From contig LSRY02000005.1 in assembly GCA_001643675.2 (NCBI GenBank), forward strand, positions 250,501 through 314,500: a stretch of 64,000 nucleotides of DNA. Reading direction: 5' to 3'. The DNA comes from Monocercomonoides exilis (taxonomy: Eukaryota > Preaxostyla > Oxymonadida > Polymastigidae). The notes beneath the pieces were generated by a model. It did no database searches and was not told where the DNA came from. It saw nothing but the letters and a program-made list of their open reading frames with translations. Positions 10,579 to 20,066 of the stretch are shown here, in pieces; the stretch's first letter is position 1; each line of letters starts with the position of its first letter. Both the position numbers and the translations under genes were made by a program.

Positions 10579-11102
10579 GGAAGAAGATGAAAGAAAAAAC
10601 TGAAAAATAAAAATTCCTGCGCCCAATATATATATATTGTCCATTTAAATTGTATTTTTTTGTCACATCTGTAAATAAATCTGATATTTTCTCAAATATA
10701 TCATTATTTTTCCTCGATTATTGAAAAATTATTGATTGTTTAATAAATCTCTTTCGAAGAGAGAAATATCAGAATATAATAAAAAAGATGAATGAAAACA
10801 ATGATTGAATGGAATTGACAGAATTTTGTTTTGTCCATCGAATAAAAAATGTTAACAGATGAATTCTATTTTCAGTGTGAAATTTGGATTGATATCCAAT
10901 TGCAACAATGTTTGTCTAATGTTTGTGAAGAACATTTTAATGAATTGTTGAAGATAATTCATTTGATGAAACTTTTAATATGAGAATAAGCACATTTTTC
11001 GCTTTTTCTTCAAATAAATTAAAAGAAATGTATTAACATTTTCGAAAGCTTTTATTACGATTCACAATGTTGATTTCTTGAACAGTCAAAGAAAGCATTG
11101 AA
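10579..11102. other. 5' flank of receptor-like gene copy A
   Basis: AT-rich sequence between the receptor-like gene start and the divergent short ORF at 11103. It is strongly conserved with the other arm (39110-39637), including the long T/A runs just before the start codon and a (TA)-rich stretch at 10627-10640. It is presumably the promoter region. No defined motif can be named. Confidence 0.4.
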
Positions 11103-11294
11103 ATGTTGAGAAGGAGTGTACAAAATCAAAAGAAAGTGAAAATGGGTTTTCTCATTAGAAAAAATTGTTTGTCACAATTATCGGCTTTGATGAAAGACTC
11201 CAACAAAGGACCATCATCAATGAAGTTGATCAATTGGATAAAGCGACTGTCAAAAGCAATCGTTTCATCAAATTCTACAGCTGTGACTGAATAA
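11103..11294 (+). other. Short conserved ORF divergent from receptor-like gene A
   Basis: A 63-codon ATG-initiated frame encoding a basic peptide (starts MLRRSVQNQKKVKMGF). The other arm has the same start and nearly the same first 37 codons in a 79-codon frame (39109-38870, minus). The first ~110 bases are essentially identical and later codons carry several substitutions. No domain is recognised. It could be a first exon or relic of a gene that shares the promoter region with the receptor-like gene. Confidence 0.25.
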
Positions 11295-12602
11295 GATGTT
11301 GCGAGAAAAGTGACAAAAGAAAAGATGCAGACAAAGCATTTGGATCATTTCTGCTCAGATGGTAAGAAGCAAAAGAAGAAGAATTTTCTGAATGCAGATA
11401 AAAAATGAACTTTTGAGATGTCCAACTCTTATATATCCCTTTGTTTCCATGCAATGATAATGATTGCAAAAGAATGATTTCAAAATTTAAACTCAGATTG
11501 TTTCCTTTCAAATAATGCTTATGTGAATGGATCAAAATTATTGTGATTTTTTCATTCACTTTGAAAGAAATCTGTCTCATCATATGTTCTTTTCCAATTG
11601 ACTCTTGCACCACACTTCCAGATGCAAAAGGCAGAGGAGAATTCACTCTTTCATCTTTGAAGAAATATTCCCTTGTTTTAACCTTTTTCTTTTGAGTATT
11701 TTTCTGTTCTAAGGCAACGGACCACTGCTTAATGAGTTCAGAAAATTGATTGGGATTGGAATCACATCTCAATTGTGTGGGTTTGTTCTTTGTTGTTGGA
11801 GCAGACCTTCACAAATTGTTTTTGTTCACAACAAAAAAGAAATCACTCATTTTTCGATGAAAGAAAATGAACGTGTTTTTGGCTCCATCACAACCATCAT
11901 TTGCCATTCATCTCATTTATGACTCTTATCCTTTTCTGTTCATTTTCCAATGTATTTTTCTGATCTCAATTGACGTCTATTAAACATTGTTCATTTCTTT
12001 CCTTTCAACGATCTTTTTGGGAAGAGATAAGAATTGAAAGTCAAGAATGCAATCATCAATCTTTTTTAACCTTTGTTGAATGCATCAATAAGAAACAAAC
12101 AATTGCTTTCCTTTTTTCAACGATGGTGTTTTCTTTATTTACGATTCTCTTCAGACAAATTCACTTCTTTTATCAGATTGCACATACTCTTCGAAGAATC
12201 AGAAATTCATTATTGATCAATTTCAAACAACCTCTTTTTCAACAATCGTTGATTTGATCTGAAAGGAACAAGTGCGCATCTTTTCAAAACTTTTTCAGCT
12301 GAGTCATGCCATTTCACCATGCTCTCTTTTCCATTGTTTTTCTCAAATCAAAACAATTGGAATTGAAATTGATCCTTTTTCATTTTGTCAAACAATCAAC
12401 AACGTTTTGGATTCAAATCTCTAAATTGATTGTGAAGCTGTTTTTGATAAATATGAATTTCACTAGATGATATTCTGAATGAAATTGCGTTTAGACAATC
12501 AAACTGAAGATGTGGCATCGGAAATGACTTAAAAAGACAGGTTTTCTAATCTTTCATTTCTTTGGTATTATTTCCAATTCCTTTTATGATCGTGATTCTA
12601 TT
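11295..12602. other. Inner end of arm 1, no convincing gene
   Basis: AT-rich DNA. A 165-codon minus-strand frame (11772-11275) has a partly matching frame on the opposite arm (38345-38764, plus), but the two differ by several frame-changing indels. I read this as decayed or non-coding sequence carried by the duplication. Similarity to the other arm ends near 12,395. Confidence 0.4.
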
Positions 12603-13978
12603 ATGATGAGATTTTCTCTGAATTGGACTATTGCATTGAAAATAGAGAAGAAGCAGAGAATTGAAGAGATGAATGAGATTGTTGACAAAATGGAGGCAGA
12701 AGAGATTTTGTTTGTTTTGCAGAAAGAATTGTTCAATTCATTTTCAAAAGCGATTGAAGAAAAAAAATCGAGGTAGAAAGAGCCATTCTGCAGCAGAAGA
12801 ATGAAGGATATTTAACTGTGATGAGAAGAATCCTGTGTGGTTGTTTTCTCATTGTTCTTTATTGTGCAGAAAATGGGCGAGGTTGACTGTTGTTGGAGAA
12901 AAGAGCGAAAAACATCTTCTTGATCTTCGTGAATGCCATCTTCTGCTGGACAACATGTGATTATCGAACTTTCACGAAATCAACATGTCTTGTCTTTCAA
13001 AAGCATGATTGAGCAAAGAAGAAAAAGAATCAACTCTTAAGGAAGAAGAAATGACATTGTAAATTTTGAATCGTTTTGGAGTGTTTGAAGAGTGAAATTG
13101 TGTCGTCTTTGTTGGGATGGGAAACACATTGGTGTTTTCATCAAATCGGAAACAGAAAAGAAAAAAAGAGCTATTTTTTTGAGGATATGAGAGAAACCAT
13201 TTAATATGAAGAGGAACACAGAAATCTGATAAAACAAACATTTGAATGCTTTTGCATTTTTATTGAATCAGAAGTTTTGAAAAACGTGGTTGCATATGAG
13301 TTGAATTTTGTGAGAGTGGTTTCAAGAAAACAAAATGAACTGATGAGTTTGTTGGATTCGAAGATGAAAGAAGGTTTGAACGGAGGAAAAGAAAAGGAAG
13401 ACAAATGGGATCAATGAACAACTTTCATTTTTGTTGAAAATGAAAGATGAAGAAAGCATCGAGTTTCCAACAAGATTGAAAAGATGATGCTGAAAAGCAA
13501 GAGTGAAGGGAAGAGATTCATTTGACTGGTTTTTATCTTTGTAAAATTGAAATTTCAAAAATCAGAGACAAAAGCACTGAGGCTTTGTTGAAATGTCACG
13601 TTGCGGACTGAATTTCAGAAGAAATGCAGAAATTACCATTTAATGAAAAAGAAACCCGTTGTTGAAAGAATTCAGTTTGAGCTTCATTCAAGAAGATAAA
13701 AAGAAAGTGACGATTAAATAGTAATTGAAGCCAAAAAAAAAAAATCAGCCAAAAAAGAGATGTTTGAAAAGCTGGAAGAAGAAGGATATGAAGATTTTTT
13801 GATCAGTCTGAGCAATTTTGAGATCAAAAGAATGATCAGAATTAATCGTTATCCAGTTAATCACTTGTGTAGTTTTAAATGCACATTTGAAAAGAGAGTG
13901 TTTATCTTGAAACTTATTCAATGCTCCATCAACTCAGAAACGAAGTTAGAGGATGCGTTTGAAAGAGACGAGAAATAG
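12603..13978 (+). pseudogene. Decayed copy of a repetitive Monocercomonoides-type protein family
   Basis: Pieces of one protein can be read in changing frames. The N-terminal part (from ATG 12603) includes QRIEEMNEIVDKMEAEE and KAIEEKKS and then hits TAG at 12774 after an A8 run. A shifted frame continues with VERAILQQKNEGYLTVMRRI. A middle block near 13220-13410 reads HRNLIKQTFECF then VAYELNFVRVVSRKQNELM. The C-terminal block from 13760 reads MFEKLEEEGYEDFLISL. The family signature (IEEMNEIVDEM, YHQEHRNL, VNELHFVREA, VFEKMEEEGYED) is one I remember as highly repeated in Monocercomonoides; it has no accepted name or function. Several frameshifts and stops make this copy a pseudogene. The middle and C-terminal parts of the same family recur at 63110-64000 on the minus strand. 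Confidence 0.65.
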
Positions 13979-14184
13979 TGTGTATATTTTATCTTTACCT
14001 CAAAAATTTATCTCAATCTTTTTTTTTTGAAACTTTCTGAAGCTTTTTTTCGAGCTTAGCAAAGGTTTGAAACAAAAAATAAATAAATAAACAATTTTCT
14101 CATAATTATTTACAACTTTATTATATTTATCATTGAGAAAATTTTTTTGAACAAAAAATATTTTTTTTTTTTTATTTGAGTAGT
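13979..14184. other. AT-rich intergenic sequence
   Basis: Very AT-rich, with poly-T runs around 14020 and 14160. No gene is seen. Confidence 0.6.
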
Positions 14185-15156
14185 GTGATTTTTATATCCG
14201 GACATTTTTTTAAATCCGGACATTTTTTTGTTGGAGTTACTCACTAAATAAAAACTGAAAATAGAAAAAGCATATTGAACCAGGTTTGAATACATATTAA
14301 ATGTTCATCAAAAAAATTTTTTCGACAATTTTTGTTTTTGATGAAGATCTTGGGAATTTTACATTTATTTTTGATCATTTGTTTTGTCCATTTTGGACTA
14401 TCTTTCTTTTTTTGTTTATTTTTAACTACAAGGCCATGAAACACACACAATGAAGTTTTATTATTCCAAATCTTTTATGTTTTTTCTTATTTTTTCACGA
14501 GTTTTTCGCATTTCATTGTTTTTGAAGATAATTACAAAAATCTGAAAATATAAAGCTGCACAATATTTATCAGATGTTTTCAATGATGTACATGAAAAGA
14601 TAACTACAAGCCGTAAATATTCACCACGTGAACTTTTTATAAAATGTTGCTGCTTTAGCAGTCCAAACAGATTTTTCATTAAGACAAAATTGATCATTTT
14701 GTTCTTGATTTTGTAAAATATGATAAATAACTTTGATTTGCAATGTATTTTAATAAAATTTGCATAATATTTTGGTATTTTCATTGAAAGAATAAATAAC
14801 AGTCGAGAAAAAATGAGATTTTTGTAATTATCTTCAAAAACAATGAAATGCGAAAAACTCGTGAAAAAATAAGAAAAAACATAAAAGATTTGGAATAATA
14901 AAACTTCATTGTGTGTGTTTCATGGCCTTGTAGTTAAAAATAAACAAAAAAAGAAAGATAGTCCAAAATGGACAAAACAAATGATCAAAAATAAATGTAA
15001 AATTCCCAAGATCTTCATCAAAAACAAAAATTGTCGAAAAAATTTTTTTGATGAACATTTAATATGTATTCAAACCTGGTTCAATATGCTTTTTCTATTT
15101 TCAGTTTTTATTTAGTGAGTAACTCCAACAAAAAAATGTCCGGATAAAAAAATCAC
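14185..15156. mobile_element. ~1-kb palindromic element with ~350-bp inverted arms
   Basis: The left arm 14185-14543 is the near-perfect reverse complement of 14816-15156; for example, the same 68-codon frame (starting MCVFHGLVVK) occurs inverted at 14450-14244 and 14909-15115. The left terminus has an extra tandem copy of ATCCGGACATTTTTTT, which the right terminus has once. The 272-bp centre contains part of a 107-codon minus-strand frame (14784-14461) that I do not recognise. No target duplication is clear. It looks like a large fold-back transposable element, or what remains of one. Confidence 0.75.
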
Positions 15157-16581
15157 CCTTCCTAAATCAAAGACTTGCTGGCCATGAAGCGAATATTTCA
15201 TACAGAATTTTTTCAGCCACAGCATCACAATTCTTCGTTCCAATATTATTATTTTCACTTGCTAAAAATCTTTTCAATTTTATTTTTGACCTTTTTTTCT
15301 CATTTCATTGTTTTTGCTTAAAACACTATTTTTTATATGAACAAGTGTTTGTGTCAATTTTTATTAAAATGAAAAAAATATACAAAGTCTTATTTATCGT
15401 TTATTTGCATTAAGCATTGAAATAAAAAGTAACTTTTCAAGAATTTGAACTGAAAAGTGAGTAAATATGTTTTTATTGTTATTCAAATTACCAAACATAT
15501 TCAAACAAATAATTATTTTGACATACGAGAATCTTTTTATTTTGATAATGTTTATTAATCATTTCAATAAATTTTTAAACAAACGTTCATTTATTCAAGA
15601 AATTATGATTTTTTTGAAAAATGTGTGAAACGAGAAAAAATGCTAAAAAAACAAGTTGAGAAAATTTTTAACAACTGAAATCCATAAAAAAGAAACGATG
15701 TTTTATGATATGAAAGCTTAAAACTTCTGATAAAAAATATTCGATGGAAAAGCAGTAAGTCAATGATCAAAACAAAAAATTTTTTTTATTTTCGATCTTT
15801 TTTTTCATATGAAATACTGAAAAAAGAAAAGAATTAGGAAATAAAAACTTTTAAAACATTTCTGGTTATTTTTTATTTTAAACAGGCTTGTGTAAAGCTA
15901 AAAGCATGGCAAAAAAGAAAAAGGTCTAGATAAAGAAAAAAGGTCAAGAAAAAATTATTACCCTAATAATATTTGACATTTTTTCTTTTATCGAAGAAGT
16001 TTAAATTGCAGTTTTTATTTTGAAATCTCAAAATGATTTATTCATTGAAGAATTAATCTTGAAAAAGAAAGTATTTTCTGTTCCATCAAGAGTTAATGAA
16101 AAATTTGTACTGTTTTTATTGCAAACTTTCTTTTTTGGCTCAAAAGTCAACACATTGAGAGTTCCATCTAACACTTCAAAAAATAAAAAATAAAATATAT
16201 ATATATATATATATATATATTTTCTTCTTTTTTTATAAAAAAAAATTGAATGAAGCTTTATCTTTTCAAATAAAAAAGTGCATAAAAAGAGAATATTTAT
16301 TTTTCATTTTGAAAAAGATTTTTTGCATAGTGAAAATGGAGTAATAAGTAATAAATGAGAAGTGAGCTCATAATAAAAATTTCGAGAAACGTAAATAAAA
16401 AAAAAATATCTTTCTTAAAGCTGTCACAACACAATTTGATCAAAAATTTTGAAAAAAATTTTAAAAAAATTAAAAGTTAGCATTTCGAAATTTGCTCATA
16501 AACAAAACGTAAAAACTAATTCTTTGCATGCCTTATCACAAACGAATATGCCGATTTTTTAAAAGGTTCTACTTATAAACT
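15157..16581. other. AT-rich intergenic region
   Basis: More than 1.4 kb of AT-rich DNA with poly-A and poly-T runs and no supportable ORF. It includes a (TA)n tract at 16195-16221 and the 3' flank of the minus-strand gene that ends at 16582. Confidence 0.6.
16195..16221. repeat. (AT)n microsatellite
   Basis: A 27-bp uninterrupted AT dinucleotide run. Confidence 0.95.
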
Positions 16582-19500
16582 TTATTCAATAGCATTGCTG
16601 TTCTCTTCTTCCTTCGCATCAATCGACTCTTCGAGTCCTTCCTTTGATTTTCCTTTCACACTTTTCTTCTTCTTTCCTTTCTTCTTCTTTTTCTCTATGT
16701 TTTTACTCTCTAAATTCGACCCATCATCACTTGCTGTTGAATCTTCATCATCTTTTTCTGCTTTTTTTGTAATCTTCTTCTTCTTCTTCTTTTTCTTCTT
16801 CTTTTGCTCCCCTTCTTCTGATCCTTCGCTTTCATCTTTCGGATTTTCGCTGTCATCATTCTCGCTATTTTCATCTTCCTTAATCTCTGTCTCTTTGCTC
16901 TTCTTCTTCTTTTTCTTCTTTTTCTTCTTTTCTGAACCTTTTCCTTTGTCATCAGCATCATCCAATTCGCTGTTATTCTCCTCCTTCTCCTCTTCCTCTT
17001 TCCCTTCCGCCTCATCTCCTTCATCATCCTCAGAGCGCTTCAGCTTCTTCACTTTTTTACCTTTTCCTTTCGCTTCCTTTTCGGTTGAAGATTTGCTTTT
17101 CTTTGGAGTGTCTGTTGCGTCTTCTTTCGCACTTTTTGCTGATCCTTTCTTCTTCTTCTTCTTCTTCGTCAAGCTTTGCTCTTCGTTGTCACCATCTTCT
17201 TCAATCCCCTTCGCTTTTGCATCCTTTTCATTTTCATTTTCTTTTTTAGCAGCTTCTTCTTCTCCCTTTTTCGCGTTTTCAGCCTCATTTCCTTTCTTCT
17301 TCCTCTCCATTGTCATCTCCAACCTTCTCTTCAGCTCCTCCAGCTGATCCTTATGCTCCACAATCCGCGCTTTCCTCTCTTCCATCGCAGTCACCATCGT
17401 TTTGTACCGCATAAACAGCGCAGCCGAAGAAGAGCCTGGGCCAAAAGACGAAGAATTCTGCCCAGCCGTCTTTCGACTGGAACCAGAAGAGAAGGCAGAG
17501 GCAGAGGAAGACGAGGAAGAAGACGCAGAGGACGGCACATTTGCAGCGATCGGATAGAAAGTGTGGGGAGGAAGTGGAGTGAGTGGTGCAGAGTTGAATT
17601 GTAGTGAAGGTGATAAACTCCTTCGCTGCGCATGTGGATGTGAAGAGATTCCATTGCTTTTCTTCAAATCGCCTGGGACTGCAGAACGAGAGGAGAGGAA
17701 GGGAGATTTCGCATATGCCTTCGACGGTGATTGGTAGGCGCCTGTAGCACCCAGCAGAGCAGAGGAGGTGTCAGCAGCAGAAGCTGAAGAACGAGAGGAG
17801 GTTGATGAATTATCAGCGAACGAAGGCAGGAAACCGCTTGGTGATTGTGCCAAGGAAGAAGAGAAAGAAGACGGAACTGAAGCAAAATATGCAAACATGT
17901 TCTTTTTAGCTACGTTTCTCAGATGAAAAGAGAGAGGGCGAGGGAAAAGAGGGAGAGGCAAGCAATAACTCTCCAGATAAGCTCGGCGATCAACAGGAGT
18001 GCAGGTGAATGTAGCAGAAGAATAGAAAGAAGATGAGGATGATGAAGAGGAAGATGAGGAAGAGGAGGAGGAAGAAGTAGAAGAACCAGAAGAGTTCTGT
18101 TGGGGATGTGTTTTGGAGTGAAGAGAGTCCTGCCGCGTTTGACATGACGTGGCATTTCTGCGAGAAGACGGCGACTGAACGGCTGTTGCATTCGAAGAGG
18201 CAGATGCACACGAGCCAGACGAAGCTGACCTTCCTTTCGACGGACGTTCTGATGACTGGCTGCGTTGCTTTCTGGACGAAGCAGAAGGTGAATACGGCTT
18301 CAGCCCTTCGTCGTGAAGCCTTTTTCGTATCGAACTTCCGCTTAGAGACTCTTTAACTTCTTCGTATGTGGTTTTTATCACACCTCTAATAGAGCCATCC
18401 CTTTCATTAAAGTTATTCTCTCCTCTTTCCTTCGACTCCTCAGACGAAGACGGAGGGGGAGAAGAAGACTTGTCTCGCCCATCCAAAGGCGACGGAGTCC
18501 TCAGCACGTCCTCGCTGCCATCGCGAATGTCTCTGCTTTCTGCTCTGCCCCTTCGCACATCAGAGGCACATTCATCACTCGAGCTTCCCCTCTCTTGCCT
18601 GGCTCCTTTGCTGTCGGTCTGATCGCTTCCGTTGTTGTTCCTGTTTTCAGCGCGTCTCCCTCTGTTCTCCCTTCGCCACGTCAGTCTGAGAGCAGCAGGA
18701 GGCGACAAAGACCGAACCAGCAGCGGATGCAGCGACAGTTCATTCAGAAACACGCTCAGCTCGTCATATTCGGAGAAATGTGGAGGAAACGAGTCTCCAA
18801 CATTTGATTCTTTCTTGGGCTGGGGCATCTTCTGCTTCATTGGTGAAGCAGAAGATGATGATGAAGAGGAAGACGCAGAAATAGTTCTTGTCTTTTGAGG
18901 TGTGCTGACGTTTAAAGGAGGAAGAGGATAGTGTGGCGGAATGACAGTTGGAAAGGGACTGTCAAAGAATTCCTGCCACTTTTGCTTTCCTCTCCAAAGT
19001 TCAAATCGAATTTCATCTGACTTCTTCCGATTTTTATAGCCCGCTTTTTTGGGTGTTGTTCCGTTTCTCCCAATCCCTCCATCAAATTCTGCTGTTCCAT
19101 TCATCGTATTTGATGAAGCTGACAACGTATGAGCTGGATCTTTTTTCTTTCGTTCAAGAAGGAACTTATCATAAGATTGTTTGACTTCCTTTTTCTTCAT
19201 CTGCTTTGCCTTCATTTCTTCCATTTGCTTGGAATATTTTGCTCTTTCTTCCCTAAACGCTTGAAGTGCCCTCAAATATCTCTCATTTTCTTTCGCAGGA
19301 TCGATTGCGGCAACTCGTCTTTGAGTTGTTGAACTTTCTTCAACAGATACAGTTGTTGAATTTAGGTGATTATCTTCCTTTTTGGTGGATGTTGATGATT
19401 CTTTTGCTGAAAGTGTCTTTGGCTCATTCACCTTTTCAGCCTCGTTTTCACTGTTTTCATTTTTATCTTTTTTGCTTTTTTTCACCTTTTTCTTTGCAGG

Positions 19501-19868
19501 CTCTTCTTTTGAGTCATTTTCAGCGAGACGTTTTGATTTTTTCCCCTTCTTTTTCTTAGTTTTTTCTTTCTCTTCGTTCTCATCAGATTTATCATTTTCA
19601 TCGCTTTCACTTTTTTCTTCCCTGTAACAAATGATGTAAATATTAACAATCATATTAAGAGGAAAAATATGTGCATTTAAAACAATATATTTCAATCACA
19701 CTGTTCTTTTTTAACTTTTTTCGATTTCTTCTTTTTAACTGACTTTTTAGGTGTTTTTACAGCTTCATTGGCCTCATTCAAAGATTTTTCAACGATTTCT
19801 TCTTGTCCAGCTTCGTCAATAAGAGGCTCTCTTTCAGAAACGACCGTTTCGTTTCCAGAATCCATCAT
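16582..19868 (-). CDS. Highly charged, Ser-rich low-complexity protein with one intron
   Basis: Exon 1 is 19868-19702 (starts MMDSGNETVV). A proposed 80-nt intron occupies 19701-19622 (donor GTGTGA, acceptor TTACAG). Exon 2 is 19621-16582. The joined frame gives 1,068 residues without a stop; unspliced, exon 1 ends at TGA within the intron. The protein has Lys/Glu-rich ends (KKKKKKK and EEEEKEE tracts, many KKSK motifs resembling nuclear or nucleolar basic signals), a short ordered-looking segment around residues 170-310 (RYLRALQAFREERAKYSKQM, then ELWRGKQKWQEFFDSPFP) and long Ser-rich disordered regions. I do not recognise the family; nuclear localisation is inference. The TAA stop lies inside an AATAAA hexamer, so stop codon and a possible poly(A) signal overlap. 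It is transcribed divergently from the Vip1-like gene with 198 bp between starts. Confidence 0.8.
19622..19701 (-). other. Proposed 80-nt spliceosomal intron
   Basis: On the minus strand this reads GTGTGATTG ... TTGTTACAG. Removing it joins an exon ending AAA-GAA-CA to one starting G-GAA-GAA, restoring one frame of similar Lys/Glu-rich composition on both sides. The donor is not the usual GTATGT type, which lowers confidence in the exact site. Confidence 0.6.
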
Positions 19869-20066
19869 TCAAAATTGGCCTTACTAAATTAAAAATCTTC
19901 AAAAATCACCAAGATAATTATATAACATGCACAAATGAAAAACTGTGATACACGCAAACTTATTATTCGCCTCAAAGACAATTTGTAATCTTTTAAACTT
20001 CACGAACAAGGGAATTTGAATGATCCCATATTAAAAATATAAATTTATTACACATATCTTTGATCA
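19869..20066. promoter_or_regulatory. Divergent promoter region
   Basis: A 198-bp AT-rich gap between the start codons of two divergently oriented genes (minus-strand gene at 19868, Vip1-like gene at 20067). Both promoters must lie here or in the transcribed leaders. No specific motif can be supported. Confidence 0.5.

Larger units (their letters stand above)
1..12395 (+). repeat. Left arm of a ~12-kb inverted duplication
   Basis: This stretch is the reverse complement of about 37805-49801. Position 1 pairs with about 49801, so the repeat may continue left of the window. Matching includes non-coding DNA far from the gene: the first 230 bases are almost identical to the complement of 49570-49801, and the bases around 12200-12390 still match 37805-37960. 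Near 12,395 similarity fades. The arm carries the intact receptor-like gene (10578-2533), its 5' and 3' flanks and a MITE-A copy. It differs from the other arm by an extra 397-bp fold-back element at 673-1069. A single open stretch at 2-118 that encodes Lys/Arg-rich residues is conserved in both arms but I do not recognise it. Confidence 0.93.

Noticed and set aside
16595-17347. Ser/Phe-rich plus-strand ORF of 250 codons
   Set aside because: Complement of the Lys/Glu-rich repeats of the minus-strand gene.
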